A stretch of DNA of 64,000 bases, taken from Xanthomonas sp. 10-10 (lineage in GTDB: Bacteria > Pseudomonadota > Gammaproteobacteria > Xanthomonadales > Xanthomonadaceae). The notes under the pieces were generated by a model, which was not told the DNA's origin, did not search any database, and worked only from the letters and a program-made list of their open reading frames with translations. Shown here one piece after another: positions 39,093-48,263 of the stretch. Within the stretch, counting starts at the first letter, position 1. Each line of letters starts with the position of its first letter. Location: NCBI RefSeq assembly GCF_040182365.1, contig NZ_CP144460.1, positions 2,170,001-2,234,000 on the forward strand, given 5' to 3'. Made by a program: the position numbers and the translations under genes.

Positions 39093-40489
39093 CACAACAC
39101 CTCCGAGGCGAAGTCGGCCAGACGCGAGCGTTCGCCACGGCGCAGCGTGATGTGCGCGCTGTGCGGCCAGGCCTTGAAGCGATCCACCGCGTAGGTCAGG
39201 CCGGACGTGGTCTCGGTCAGGTAGGGCGTATCGATCTGCTCGACGTTGCCCAGGCACACGATCTTGGTGCCGGGGCCGGCACGGGTGATCAAGGTCTTCA
39301 TCTGCTTCGGGGTGAGGTTCTGCGCTTCGTCCAGGATCAGATAGCGCGACAGGAAGGTGCGCCCGCGCATGAAGTTCATCGAGCGGATCTTGATGCGGCT
39401 GGCGAGCAGGTCGTTGGTGGCCGCACGGCCCCAGGAGCCGCCGTCCTGGTTGTGGGTGAGCACTTCCAGGTTGTCGGTGAGCGCGCCCATCCACGGGGTC
39501 ATCTTTTCTTCTTCGGTGCCGGGCAGAAAACCGATGTCCTCGCCCACGCTGACCGTGGCGCGGGTCATGATGATTTCGCGGTAGCGCTGCTGGTCCATCG
39601 TCTGCGCCAGGCCGGCGGCCAGCGCGAGCAGCGTCTTGCCGGTGCCGGCGGTGCCGAGCAGGGTGACGAAATCGATTTCCGGGTCCATCAGGGCGTTGAG
39701 CGCAAAGTTCTGCTCGCGGTTGCGCGCGGCGATGCCCCAGACCGCGTGCTGGGTGTGGCGGAAATCATCCACCAGACACAGCGTGGCCTTGCCGCCGCCG
39801 ACCTTGGCCACGCGCAGCTCCACGTCGTCTTCGCCGGGCAGATACAGGTACTGGTTCGGGTACCAGTCTTCGTCGTCGGCCAGCACGATCTCGTAATGGG
39901 TGCGACCGCGCTCGTTCCAGCTGCGCAGGTCTTCGTTGTGCTTCTGCCAGAAGTCTTCCGGCAGCTCGATGGCGCCGGTGAACAGCAGGCTGAAATCGTC
40001 CAGCGCGCGGTCGTTCTGGTAATCCTCGGCCACCAGCCCGCTGATGTAGGCCTTGATGCGCAGGTTGATGTCCTTGGACACCAGGATGACCGGCACATCC
40101 GGGTTTTCTTCGCGCAGCGCCAGCACCGAGGCCAGGATCTTGTTGTCCGGCAGCATCGCGCCGAAGGTGCGGCCCGGGTCGATCGGATGGATCTGGAAAT
40201 ACAGCCGGCCGATCGCCGCCTGGCCCTTGAGCTGGATGCCCTGCGGATGGCTGAGCAGGATACCGGCCTGGATCTGCTCGGCGTTGGTGTTTTCCAGCAA
40301 TTCGTCCAGGAAGCGGCTGACCTGGCGCGCGTTGCGGCTGACTTCGGAGGTGCCCTTCTTGGCGTTGTCGAGTTCTTCGATCACCTGCATCGGCAGGAAC
40401 ACATCGTGTTCCTCGAACTTGAACAGCGAGGTGGGATCGTGCATCAGCACGTTGGTGTCCAGCACGTAGATGCGCTTGCCTCGGGTCAT
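39092..40489 (-). CDS. PIN domain-PhoH family ATPase
   Basis: A 465-residue protein with an N-terminal PIN ribonuclease-like domain (about 1-150; RIYVLDTNVLMHDP holds the first acidic residue) joined to a PhoH ATPase/helicase domain. Walker A GTAGTGKT and Walker B YLILDEAQNLTPKQM are intact. This PhoH2-type combination acts as an RNA helicase-nuclease in relatives. The start is taken at MTRGKRIYVLD because the upstream open frame has no PIN similarity. It shares its 3' end with the lipoprotein start and lies 82 bp after bcp. Confidence 0.92.
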   Translation of the reverse strand: MTRGKRIYVLDTNVLMHDPTSLFKFEEHDVFLPMQVIEELDNAKKGTSEVSRNARQVSRFLDELLENTNAEQIQAGILLSHPQGIQLKGQAAIGRLYFQIHPIDPGRTFGAMLPDNKILASVLALREENPDVPVILVSKDINLRIKAYISGLVAEDYQNDRALDDFSLLFTGAIELPEDFWQKHNEDLRSWNERGRTHYEIVLADDEDWYPNQYLYLPGEDDVELRVAKVGGGKATLCLVDDFRHTQHAVWGIAARNREQNFALNALMDPEIDFVTLLGTAGTGKTLLALAAGLAQTMDQQRYREIIMTRATVSVGEDIGFLPGTEEEKMTPWMGALTDNLEVLTHNQDGGSWGRAATNDLLASRIKIRSMNFMRGRTFLSRYLILDEAQNLTPKQMKTLITRAGPGTKIVCLGNVEQIDTPYLTETTSGLTYAVDRFKAWPHSAHITLRRGERSRLADFASEVL

Positions 40490-40571
40490 TGGGTCTTCCA
40501 AGTGATGGAGCAGGGGCGAGCCATCACGCCTGCATGTGCAGGGTGATGGAGGACACGGGAACTCAGGGGCG

Positions 40572-41054
40572 TCACTGTTTGGCGTGCGCCTTGACTGCGG
40601 CCAGCACGGCCTCGGCATGGCCGGCGACCTTGACCTTGCGCCAGGCCTGCACGACGCGCCCTTCGGGCGAAAGCAGGAAGGTGCTGCGCTCGATGCCGAG
40701 CACCTGCTTGCCGTACATGTTCTTTTCCTTGATCACGTCGAAGGCGCGGCACAGCGCCTCGTCGCCATCGCTGACCAGGGGGAAGGCAAATCCTTGCTTG
40801 GCGCAGAAATTGTCGTGCGATTTCACCGAGTCGCGCGAGACGCCCAGCACGACCGCGCCGGCCTGCGAGAACTGCGGCAGCAGCGCGTTGAAATCCAGGC
40901 CTTCGGTGGTGCAGCCGGGCGTGCTGTCCTTCGGGTAGAAGTACAGCGCCACCCACTTGCCGGCATAGCCGCGCAGGGTGGCCTGGGTGCCGCCGGACAG
41001 CGCCAGTGGCAGGTCGAGGGTGGTAGCGGGCAGTTCCAGTACAGCGTCGGTCAT
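40572..41054 (-). CDS. bcp: thioredoxin-dependent peroxiredoxin Bcp (PrxQ)
   Basis: Reduces hydrogen peroxide and organic peroxides. 160 residues. The peroxidatic Cys48 lies in DSTPGCTTEG, and the likely resolving Cys84 lies in NFCAKQG. The usual neighbouring second Cys of E. coli Bcp (Cys50) is absent. This Cys48-Cys84 pairing is the one characterised in the Xanthomonas campestris enzyme. The gene lies downstream of rraB and gcvR-like genes, mirroring the E. coli bcp-gcvR neighbourhood. Confidence 0.95.
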   Translation of the reverse strand: MTDAVLELPATTLDLPLALSGGTQATLRGYAGKWVALYFYPKDSTPGCTTEGLDFNALLPQFSQAGAVVLGVSRDSVKSHDNFCAKQGFAFPLVSDGDEALCRAFDVIKEKNMYGKQVLGIERSTFLLSPEGRVVQAWRKVKVAGHAEAVLAAVKAHAKQ

Positions 41055-41093
41055 CGTTGCTCAGCCTGAAGGGGAGAGGCGGTCGGCGGCCGA

Positions 41094-41444
41094 TCAGGCC
41101 GGCCCGACGTCCATCCCATCATAAGCAGCCACATGGAAACGTTTGGCGAGTGCGTCGAACTGCGCATTGCGCTGATTCAGCGATTCGATGGTGTGGTGTT
41201 CGCGCCTGTCCACGTGCAGGAAATACGACTCCTCGTCGTCGCCGTCATCTTCGTCGCGTTCGCCGAGAAAGATGTCGATGACGCGGTAGCCGTCCTGGGT
41301 GAGTTGCTCGGCGAGTTTCTGCAGCGGTTCCTGCGCCGGGTCGGCGAAGAAATACTCCCAGCGCAAGGGGCCGTCGAGATTCCAGTCGGTCTCGGAGCGG
41401 ATATGGTCGAACATCTGTTTCAGCGCGGATTGGGCGATGGCCAT
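41094..41444 (-). CDS. rraB: ribonuclease E inhibitor RraB
   Basis: A 116-residue acidic protein of the RraB family that binds RNase E and changes its mRNA cleavage pattern. The LGERDEDDGDDEESYFLHV acidic stretch and VDRREHHTIESLNQRNAQFDALAKRF match the family, which is known as DUF1260/RraB. It sits between gcvR-like and bcp, in the place where E. coli has them adjacent. Confidence 0.85.
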   Translation of the reverse strand: MAIAQSALKQMFDHIRSETDWNLDGPLRWEYFFADPAQEPLQKLAEQLTQDGYRVIDIFLGERDEDDGDDEESYFLHVDRREHHTIESLNQRNAQFDALAKRFHVAAYDGMDVGPA

Positions 41445-41457
41445 CGGTGCGTCTGCC

Positions 41458-42033
41458 TTAGAACTTCATCGGGTCCATGATCGCGTCGAGATTGAGGTGA
41501 TCACAGAATTCCAGGAAATCATCGCGCAACGCGGCGATGTGCATGTTGGCCGGCACCCCGATGGTCACCTGCGCAGAGAACATCTCCGCGCCGGTCTGCA
41601 TGGCGCGGTAGCGGGTGCTCTGCAGATTTTCGATGGTGATGCCCTGGCGGTCGAAGAAATCGGCCAGCTGGAACAGGATGCCCGGCTTGTCGGCAGCGAT
41701 CACTTCGACGATGTAGGGCAGCAGGTTGGACTGGGTCTGCTTGGGGCCGGTGCGGTACCAGACCAGCTTGAGGCCTTCCTCGCGTTCCAGCCGGGTCAGC
41801 ATGGCTTCGAGCTTGGCGACCGAATCCCAGGAGCCTGTGGCCAGCGCGGTGACCGAGACATCGCGCCCCACCGTGGCCAGGCGGGCGTCCACGAGATTGC
41901 AGCCGCTATCGGCGATGCGGCGGGTGACAGGCAATAGGGGGGACTCCGGATGCGTCGTGTAGGCGTTGATCAGGAGGTGATTTTCGGTCGGCGAAGGCCG
42001 GGGTGTAGAGTCGGTCAAAGGGGCTTCCGGCAT
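41458..42033 (-). CDS. ACT-domain protein, glycine cleavage repressor-like (GcvR)
   Basis: A 191-residue protein with two ACT domains: residues 20-95 (LLINAYTTHPESPLLPVTRRIADSGCNLVDARL) and 105-185 (IVEVIAADKPGILFQLADFFDRQGITIENLQS). GcvR of E. coli holds GcvA inactive when glycine is low. The start is at the ATG giving MPEAPLTDS, and the open frame continues upstream into the dapA promoter. Like E. coli gcvR, it is divergent from dapA. No GcvA gene is in the window, so the partner is unknown. Confidence 0.82.
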   Translation of the reverse strand: MPEAPLTDSTPRPSPTENHLLINAYTTHPESPLLPVTRRIADSGCNLVDARLATVGRDVSVTALATGSWDSVAKLEAMLTRLEREEGLKLVWYRTGPKQTQSNLLPYIVEVIAADKPGILFQLADFFDRQGITIENLQSTRYRAMQTGAEMFSAQVTIGVPANMHIAALRDDFLEFCDHLNLDAIMDPMKF

Positions 42034-42176
42034 TGCATCAGGCTGAATGGCCGCCCGGGCAGGCGCCCTGGCGGTGACCAGCATACTTGCCCGTGGTTTC
42101 GCGCCGCAAGTAACATGCAGGCGGTCGCAACCCGCGTGCGCGCGGGCCTCCCCTGTCACGTAAGAGCAGCAGAATC

Positions 42177-43085
42177 TTGTCCCTTTCCGGCATCATCACC
42201 GCGCTGGCGACCCCCTTCGGGCCGGACGGCGCACTCGACCTGGATGCCTGGCGGCGGCTGCTGGAGCAGCAGCTGCACGGTGGCGTGCAGGGAATCGTGG
42301 TCGCCGGCTCCACCGGCGAAGCCGCCGCGCTGAGCGACGACGAATACGACACGCTGCTGCGCGCAGCCGTTGCCCAGGTTGCCGGCCGGGTGCCGGTGCT
42401 GGCCGGTACCGGCCTGTCCGGCACCGCAAAAACCATTGCGCAGACGCGCCGCGCCGCCGCGCTGGGCGCGCAGTACGCGCTGGTGGTGACGCCGCCGTAC
42501 GTGCGCCCGACCCAGGCAGGGTTGAAGGCGCATTTTCTGGCCGTGGCCGACAACGGCGGGTTGCCGGTGGTGTTGTACAACGTGCCCGGCCGCACCGGCT
42601 GCGACCTGTTGCCGGAGACGGTGGCCGACCTGGTCGATCACCCGAATATCGTCGGCATCAAGGAAGCGCGTAGCGAACCCGAGCGCGTTGCCGCGCTGGT
42701 CGCGTTGCGCAGCGACTCCTTCGTGGTGCTCAGCGGCGATGACGGCAGCGCCGCGCAATCGATGCTGTCCGGCGCTGAGGGCCTGATCTCGGTGGCGTCC
42801 AACGCATTGCCGTCGGCGTATCGACGCCTGTGCGATCTGGCCCGCAAGGGCCAGCGCGATGCGGCCACCGCCTGGGATGCGCGCCTGAGCGAATATCACA
42901 GCTTCTGCGGGATCGAATCCAATCCCATCCCGGTCAAGGCGCTGCTGCAGCGCGCCGGGATCGGCCACGGCCTGCGCTTGCCGCTGCTGCCACTTTCTGC
43001 GGCGCACCAGCCTGCCGCCGACCGCCTTGCCGCCGACGCCATTGCGTTGGAAGCACTTTCCAGCCGCGAAATGCTCGCGGCCTGA
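42177..43085 (+). CDS. dapA: 4-hydroxy-tetrahydrodipicolinate synthase
   Basis: First committed step of lysine and diaminopimelate synthesis: pyruvate plus aspartate-semialdehyde. The protein has 302 residues. It begins with TTG giving [14 protein letters not shown], with AGAGCAG about 8 nt upstream. The active-site [11 protein letters not shown], the [11 protein letters not shown] segment and the Schiff-base lysine in VGIKEARSE are present, and the lysine-sensing loop positions cannot be judged by eye. Divergent from gcvR-like and followed 16 bp later by a lipoprotein, as dapA-bamC in E. coli. Confidence 0.95.
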   Translation: MSLSGIITALATPFGPDGALDLDAWRRLLEQQLHGGVQGIVVAGSTGEAAALSDDEYDTLLRAAVAQVAGRVPVLAGTGLSGTAKTIAQTRRAAALGAQYALVVTPPYVRPTQAGLKAHFLAVADNGGLPVVLYNVPGRTGCDLLPETVADLVDHPNIVGIKEARSEPERVAALVALRSDSFVVLSGDDGSAAQSMLSGAEGLISVASNALPSAYRRLCDLARKGQRDAATAWDARLSEYHSFCGIESNPIPVKALLQRAGIGHGLRLPLLPLSAAHQPAADRLAADAIALEALSSREMLAA

Positions 43086-43101
43086 CCCAGGAGATTTATC
43101 G

Positions 43102-43617
43102 ATGCGTCATTCCGTTTCCCCCGTCCGCGTGCTGTCGCTCGCGTTGCTGGCGACCGCCACCGTCGCCGCCACGAGTGGTTGCAGCTGGTTTCACAAGGGC
43201 GCGCGCGGCGACTATGCGTTGGCCCCGGAAGCCCGCCCGCTGGAAGTGCCGCCGGATCTGAACCTGCCCGACACCTCCGGTGCGATGAAGGTGCCGACGC
43301 TGGCATCGACCACCCAGCAGAACAACACGCCGCCGTCTGCCAGCGCCAACAGCGGTTTCACCGTGCCGGGCGAGCGCGACGAGGTGTTTGCCAAGGTCGG
43401 TGCGGCGCTGGCCGAGATTCCCGGCCTGACCATCGCCAGCAAGGCGCAGATGCTCGGTTCCTACGACGTGAGCTACGAGGGTTCCAGCTTCCTGGTGCGC
43501 GTGGTCAAGGTCGAGGCGGGCAGCTACGTGTCGGCAGTGGATCCGCGCGGCATGCCGGCCACGGCCGCTGCACCGGTGGCGGTGATCAGCGCGCTGAAGG
43601 GCAAGCTCGGCGGCTGA
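43102..43617 (+). CDS. bamC: BamC-like outer-membrane lipoprotein
   Basis: A 171-residue lipoprotein with signal peptide and lipobox ATSGCSWF. The stretch RPLEVPPDLNLP resembles the conserved N-terminal BamD-binding strand of BamC, and a C-terminal helix-grip-like domain starts at SANSGFTVPGERDEVFAKV. Position after dapA supports BamC, a component of the beta-barrel assembly machine. It is half the length of E. coli BamC (344 residues) and seems to have only one of the two helix-grip domains, so function is inferred from synteny. Confidence 0.65.
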   Translation: MRHSVSPVRVLSLALLATATVAATSGCSWFHKGARGDYALAPEARPLEVPPDLNLPDTSGAMKVPTLASTTQQNNTPPSASANSGFTVPGERDEVFAKVGAALAEIPGLTIASKAQMLGSYDVSYEGSSFLVRVVKVEAGSYVSAVDPRGMPATAAAPVAVISALKGKLGG

Positions 43618-43640
43618 GTGGGTTCAAAACGCTGTCGGAC

Positions 43641-43672
43641 AGCAAAACGGGCGCTCAAGGCGCCCGTTTTGC
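43641..43672. terminator. bidirectional terminator between bamC-like and fdxA
   Basis: GCAAAACGGGCGC-TCAA-GCGCCCGTTTTGC is an almost perfect long inverted repeat with A/T-rich outer ends, serving both convergent genes. Confidence 0.88.
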
Positions 43673-43723
43673 ATTGTGCGGTGTGGCTGCGGGCGGCGTT
43701 GGTATCGCGCGCGGGATAGCGCC

Positions 43724-44047
43724 TTAGCGCTGCAGCAGCGGCAGCTTGTTCGGTTTGCCGTCCCAGTCCGCAGCATCGGGAAGCGGTTCCTGGCGCACGG
43801 TCAGCACCGGCCAGGCCTTGGCCAGCTCGGCGTTGAGCGCGACGAAGCCTTCCTGGCCGGCGGGGACGTCATCTTCCGGATAGATCGCGTTGGCCGGGCA
43901 TTCGGGCTCGCACAGCGTGCAGTCGATGCACTCGTCCGGATCGATGACCAGAAAGTTCGGGCCGACGTGGAAGCAATCCACCGGGCAGACTTCGACGCAG
44001 TCGGTGTATTTGCACTTGATGCAGTTTTCGGTGACAACAAAAGGCAT
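43724..44047 (-). CDS. fdxA: ferredoxin FdxA, seven-iron type
   Basis: A 107-residue electron carrier. The N-terminal Cys-rich segment [19 protein letters not shown] supports the [3Fe-4S]/[4Fe-4S] arrangement of FdxA ferredoxins, with the second cluster [12 protein letters not shown]. The 107-residue length and conserved Trp/Asp C-terminal tail ([12 protein letters not shown]) are typical. It is convergent with the bamC-like gene and monocistronic. Confidence 0.95.
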   Translation of the reverse strand: MPFVVTENCIKCKYTDCVEVCPVDCFHVGPNFLVIDPDECIDCTLCEPECPANAIYPEDDVPAGQEGFVALNAELAKAWPVLTVRQEPLPDAADWDGKPNKLPLLQR

Positions 44048-44289
44048 GGCGGAATCCGGCGTTTAGCCCGGTAATTCTAAAGCAGTCCGGTGATGGGTGT
44101 GAGGTGGGATGCGGATTGTGTGCTGCGCAGTTGTTGGATGTGTCGCTCGTGTGCGGGACATGCCTGGATCTTTCCGGGTTGGCTGTCTTCCGCAGCACCC
44201 TCACCCCAACCCGCGCTTGCGGCGCGCGCGATCCTTGCCTTCCCGCCCCGCAGGAGACGGCTTGGCATGCTGTCTCCGTGGGGCGCAGC

Positions 44290-45168
44290 TCAGGTCAGGC
44301 CGTGTTGCCGGGCCAGGGCGAACAGACCGGCGGCGGCCAGGTCTTCTGGGTGCGCTTGGGTGGCCACGCCCAGATGCGTCAGCGCCAGGGCGTAGCGTTG
44401 CGCCAGCGCCGGGCTGCCGACCAGGTGCACGGTGGCGTGGCTGCCGCGATGCTCGCCGAGCTCGTGGCCGATCAGCAGGCCCGAAAGGTACGAGGGCAGG
44501 GCCTGTGCACTGAGGCGGTCGAACAAGCCCAGCGTGCGGGTGCCGAACAGGTGGTGGCTGAGGCCGCCGGGGTCTGCGCTGCGATCCACGCCCGACAGGA
44601 ACGCGGCTTCATCGAGGTCGGCGTGATCGTCGGACATGAGCTTGCCGAGGATGCTGTGCTGGCGCAGCACCGCGTACAGCTCGCCTGTCATCACGGTGGC
44701 GAAGTCGGTCAGCTGGCCGTCGGCAATCGTCGCCCATTTGCTGTGTGTGCCAGGCAGGCAGGCGATGTGGTCGCCGTCGCCGAGTGCGGCGATCAGCCCG
44801 ACCAGCTGGGTTTCTTCGCCACGCATGACATCGGGCACGCCATGCTGCGCGCCGGTGCTGACGCCGGGCACGAACCATAGCGTGCGGCCGGGCAGCAGGT
44901 CGTCGTAGCGGCGCATGGCGCCAGCCAGTGCGGCGGTATCGGCCGGGCAGGGCAGGTAGGCCTGCTCGACCCAGCCGTTGCGGCTGCCGATCATGCCCGA
45001 CAGGACGACCGGACCTTCCCAGCCGTCGATCAAGGCGCTCAGCACCTCGCCAAAGCGGCCCTGGCAGGCGAGGATGCCGTCGCTGCCGCGACGCTGTTCG
45101 AGCACGGCACCGGTGGCGTCGAGCAGGTAGGCGCGCAGGCTGCTGGTCCCCCAGTCGACGGCGATCAT
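44290..45168 (-). CDS. dgoK: 2-dehydro-3-deoxygalactonokinase
   Basis: Phosphorylates 2-dehydro-3-deoxy-D-galactonate (KDGal) to the 6-phosphate for aldol cleavage. The 292-residue protein begins [16 protein letters not shown], the phosphate 1 loop of the ASKHA-fold sugar kinases, and contains LPGTHSKWATI and MTGELYAVLRQHSILG. It overlaps the lactonase gene by 4 bp and is last in the four-gene minus-strand operon dgoA-dgoD-lactonase-dgoK of the De Ley-Doudoroff route. Confidence 0.92.
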   Translation of the reverse strand: MIAVDWGTSSLRAYLLDATGAVLEQRRGSDGILACQGRFGEVLSALIDGWEGPVVLSGMIGSRNGWVEQAYLPCPADTAALAGAMRRYDDLLPGRTLWFVPGVSTGAQHGVPDVMRGEETQLVGLIAALGDGDHIACLPGTHSKWATIADGQLTDFATVMTGELYAVLRQHSILGKLMSDDHADLDEAAFLSGVDRSADPGGLSHHLFGTRTLGLFDRLSAQALPSYLSGLLIGHELGEHRGSHATVHLVGSPALAQRYALALTHLGVATQAHPEDLAAAGLFALARQHGLT

Positions 45169-46076
45169 GCGCTGGCCACCCGGCTTTCGGGCAGGCCGGT
45201 TATGGCGAGGTCGCAGACGAACAGGCTTCCGGCTTGGGGCATGCCAGCGAGTTCTTCGGCGCTATGGTCCAGGCGCGAGGAGATCACATGCAGACGGTCC
45301 AGCGCCGCGCCGCCGAACGCGCTGCAGGTGGGGTGCTTGACCGGCAGCTGCACGATCCGCTCGACGCTGCCGTCGGGGCGATAACGCACCACGCGCCAGG
45401 CGCGCCACTGCGCATTCCACAGATGACCTTCGCTGTCGATGATGGAGCCATCCGGCTCGGCATCGTCGCGATCCAGCGTGGCGAACACGCGCGTGTTGCT
45501 GGTCTGCGCGGTGTCCGGATCGTAGTCGCAGCACAGGATCTGCGGGCGCACCGAATCGCAGTAATACAGCGTGCGGCCGTCGAGGCTGAAGCAGATCGAG
45601 TTGGGGATCGATACGCCCGGCAACGGCAACGCGCGCAAGCCATGGGCCAGCGAGAACTGATACATCGCGCCGCGCGCAGCCTTGCTGTCGTGCTCGTCCA
45701 TGGTGCCGAACACCAGGTTGCCGTGCCGGTCGACGCGGCCATCGTTACTGCGCGTGAGCGGGTTGTCTGCTTCGATATCGGCCAGCTTCTCGAACGGCAA
45801 CAGCTCGTCTTCGGTGCTGTCCGGGTCGACGATGCCGATGGCCTTGGCCAATGCGATCAGCAGGCGGCCGTCGTGCATCAGGCCCAGGCAGCCCGGGCGG
45901 TCGGGCAGCGTCCAGTAGCGCGATTGCGCCGTGGCCGGATGATGCCGCCACAGGCGCTTCTCGACGATGTCGACCCAGTACAGCGCCTGGCGCTGCTCGC
46001 ACCACAGCACGCCTTCGCCATGCGTGCAGCGGCTGTCGACCGCCAGCACGGCGGTGTGTTCGGGCGTGCTCACCAT
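45165..46076 (-). CDS. SMP-30/gluconolactonase-like lactonase, probably galactonolactonase
   Basis: A 303-residue six-bladed propeller of the SMP-30/gluconolaconase/LRE family. The metal-binding glutamate lies in HGEGVLW, and the Asn/Asp ligands lie in [17 protein letters not shown] and [13 protein letters not shown]. Its place between dgoD and dgoK implies hydrolysis of D-galactono-lactone to galactonate, but substrate preference cannot be read from the sequence. Starts at 46076 (ATG) or the next GTG are possible. It overlaps dgoD by 7 bp and dgoK by 4 bp. Confidence 0.88.
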   Translation of the reverse strand: MVSTPEHTAVLAVDSRCTHGEGVLWCEQRQALYWVDIVEKRLWRHHPATAQSRYWTLPDRPGCLGLMHDGRLLIALAKAIGIVDPDSTEDELLPFEKLADIEADNPLTRSNDGRVDRHGNLVFGTMDEHDSKAARGAMYQFSLAHGLRALPLPGVSIPNSICFSLDGRTLYYCDSVRPQILCCDYDPDTAQTSNTRVFATLDRDDAEPDGSIIDSEGHLWNAQWRAWRVVRYRPDGSVERIVQLPVKHPTCSAFGGAALDRLHVISSRLDHSAEELAGMPQAGSLFVCDLAITGLPESRVASA

Positions 46077-47218
46077 TCGGCGATGCTGCCATCGGCATGA
46101 CGCCATACCGGGTTGCGCCAGTCCGGCGGATTTTCGTTTGCGCGCTTGAGCATGTCTTCGTCGATCTCCACACCGAGCCCGGGCTTGGGCAGGGCGGCGA
46201 TACTGCCATCGACACACTGAAAATCGTCTTTATTGATGACGTAGTCGAGCAGGTCGGCGCCTTCGTTGTAGTGGATGCCGATGCTCTGTTCCTGCAGCAC
46301 CGCGTTGTGCGAGACGAAGTCCACGTGCAGGCAGGCAGCCAGCGCGATCGGGCCGAGCGGGCAGTGCGGGGCGAAGCCGACATCGTAGGCTTCGGCCATC
46401 GCGGCGATCTTGACGCACTCGGTGATGCCGCCGGCATGCGACAGGTCCGGCTGCACCATGCCGATGCCGCCGGCGCACAGCACGTTCTTGAATTCGAAAC
46501 GCGAGAACATGCGCTCGCCGGCCGCCAGCGGGATCGAGGTGCTGGCGGCCAGGCGCGGGTAGTACTCGGCCTGTTCGGCCAGCACCGGTTCCTCGACGAA
46601 CAGCGGCTTGAACGGTTCCAGCTCGCGCAGCAGCGCCTTGGCCATCGGCGCGCCGACGCGGCCGTGGAAGTCGATGCCGAAGTCGATGGTGTTGCCGAAG
46701 GCTTCGCGGATTTCGGCGACCTTGACCACGGCGGCATCCACGGCACGCGCGCTGTCGATCAGCTTCATCTCTTCGGTGCCGTTGAACTTGAAGGTGTCAA
46801 AGCCCAGCGCGCGGTAGTCGGTGATCTGCTGGATGATGGCGCCGGGACGGTCGCCGCCGACCCAGCGGTAGGTCTTCATGCGGTCGCGCACCAGCCCGCC
46901 CAGCAGCTCGTATACCGGCACGCCCAGCGCCTTGCCCTTGATGTCCCACAAGGCCTGGTCGATACCGGCGATGGCGCTCATCAGGATGGCGCCGCCGCGG
47001 TAGAAACCGGCGCGGTACATGGTCTGCCACAGGTCGTTGATGCGCGCCGGATCCTTGCCGACGACATAGCCGGCCAGCTCGTGCACGGCCGCTTCCACGC
47101 TGCGCGCGCGGCCCTCGATGACCGGCTCGCCCCAGCCGGTGATGCCCTCGTCGGTCTCGACCTTGAGGAACAACCAGCGCGGTGCGGCATGGTAGGTGGT
47201 GAGGCGGGTGATCTTCAT
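46070..47218 (-). CDS. dgoD: D-galactonate dehydratase
   Basis: Enolase-superfamily enzyme that dehydrates D-galactonate to 2-dehydro-3-deoxygalactonate. 382 residues. All catalytic positions agree with E. coli DgoD numbering: Asp183, His185, metal ligands Glu209 and Glu235, His285 and Glu310. The segments [19 protein letters not shown] and [11 protein letters not shown] are characteristic and separate it from mandelate racemase and rhamnonate dehydratase. It overlaps the upstream dgoA by 4 bp and is followed by the lactonase gene, indicating one operon. Confidence 0.96.
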   Translation of the reverse strand: MKITRLTTYHAAPRWLFLKVETDEGITGWGEPVIEGRARSVEAAVHELAGYVVGKDPARINDLWQTMYRAGFYRGGAILMSAIAGIDQALWDIKGKALGVPVYELLGGLVRDRMKTYRWVGGDRPGAIIQQITDYRALGFDTFKFNGTEEMKLIDSARAVDAAVVKVAEIREAFGNTIDFGIDFHGRVGAPMAKALLRELEPFKPLFVEEPVLAEQAEYYPRLAASTSIPLAAGERMFSRFEFKNVLCAGGIGMVQPDLSHAGGITECVKIAAMAEAYDVGFAPHCPLGPIALAACLHVDFVSHNAVLQEQSIGIHYNEGADLLDYVINKDDFQCVDGSIAALPKPGLGVEIDEDMLKRANENPPDWRNPVWRHADGSIAEW

Positions 47219-47847
47219 CCTTGCAGTTCCTGGTAGGCCTGCACGAACGCGCGTGCATGCGTCTGGGTTGTTTCGAGGGATTGGCCGGGTTTGTACAGTT
47301 CGCCGCCGATGCCGGCGCCGGCGGCGCCCTGGGCGATGAAGCCGGCCAGGGTCTGCGGGCTGACGCCGCCGACCACATAGACCGGGATGTGGGTGGGCAG
47401 CACCGAGCGCAGCGCGCGCACATGCGCAGCGCCATAAGTTGCGGCCGGGAACAGTTTCAGGATCGTTGCGCCGGCATCGATTGCGTCGAACGCCTCGCTG
47501 GCGGTGGCGAAGCCGGCCACCACGGTCAGCCCGCGCGACACCGCATGGCGGATCAGGCTGGGTCGCGTGTTCGGGGTGACGATGAAGCGCGCACCGATGC
47601 CGGCCAGGGTGTCGACATCTTCGTTGCGCAGCACCGTGCCGGCGCCGATCCAGGCGCGCTCGCCGTAGGTTTGCTGCGCGAGCGCAATGCTCTCGGCCCA
47701 GCGCGGCGAATTGAGCGGGATCTCGATCGCATCGAAGCCGGCGTCGATCAGCGCGCCGACATGGGCGAGTGTGTCTTCCGGGGTGATGCCACGCAGGATG
47801 GCGATCAGCGGCAAGGCGAACAGGCTGGCGGTGGTCTGTGAAGTCAT
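47215..47847 (-). CDS. dgoA: 2-dehydro-3-deoxy-6-phosphogalactonate aldolase
   Basis: Cleaves KDPGal to pyruvate and glyceraldehyde-3-phosphate. 210 residues, KDPG/KDPGal aldolase class. The active-site Lys131 lies in [13 protein letters not shown], with Glu42 in [10 protein letters not shown] and Arg19 in AILRG. The start at MTSQTTASL is chosen because the open upstream extension has no homology. It is the first gene of the minus-strand operon and diverges from the LysR gene across 416 bp. KDPG specificity cannot be excluded by eye, but the dgoD/dgoK neighbours favour KDPGal. Confidence 0.93.
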   Translation of the reverse strand: MTSQTTASLFALPLIAILRGITPEDTLAHVGALIDAGFDAIEIPLNSPRWAESIALAQQTYGERAWIGAGTVLRNEDVDTLAGIGARFIVTPNTRPSLIRHAVSRGLTVVAGFATASEAFDAIDAGATILKLFPAATYGAAHVRALRSVLPTHIPVYVVGGVSPQTLAGFIAQGAAGAGIGGELYKPGQSLETTQTHARAFVQAYQELQG

Positions 47848-48263
47848 GGTGTTACTCGCGATAGAGCGGAAAGCGGCCGTTGGTGGCCAGAAGGCCGGCA
47901 GCGTCGGGGGAACTTGCGCAACGGCGGGCGGCAAGCAGGTGCTGCCGATGCGCGATCCGCAAGGTAGAGTGAGGGGCGAAAGAGCGGACGTATGGCTGGG
48001 CCGCCAGCGCATGCCCAAGCTGCATGCTTCGCGCTACGGCCCGCAAGTGGCCGGCAAGATGCCGTCATCGTCGTCCACCTCCGCAGTCATGGCGTGCGTG
48101 CTGCCATCCGGTCAGAGGCGGTCACGTCTGGTTCTGGCCGCGCCCGGGAGGTAGGGGCTCCTGCTGCGGCGAGCGCTAGCCTCGCCCGGCGAGATATGTG
48201 CTGCAAATGAAATTTTCGGCATATTCTATTCCTCCGACGAATACACGGCCGTAACCGCAACCC
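47848..48263. other. 416-bp divergent control region between dgoA and the LysR gene
   Basis: No gene supported. It must contain the dgo operon promoter (minus strand) and the LysR promoter (plus). The only clear motif is the palindrome 21 bp before the LysR ATG (separate entry). No equivalent site is visible near the dgoA side. Confidence 0.6.
48227..48243. promoter_or_regulatory. LTTR-like palindrome before the LysR gene
   Basis: TATTCCTCCGACGAATA is symmetric at 14 of 17 positions counting the centre apart (TATTC-N-TC-N-GA-N-GAATA). It shares the TATTCC-N7-AATA layout with the site upstream of the first receptor at 49252. The short distance to the ATG suits autoregulation. Confidence 0.55.

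Noticed and set aside
44188-44280. Possible third copy of the CCCTCACCCC palindromic element before dgoK
   Set aside because: Only about 14 bp match and the terminal hairpins are missing; too weak to call.
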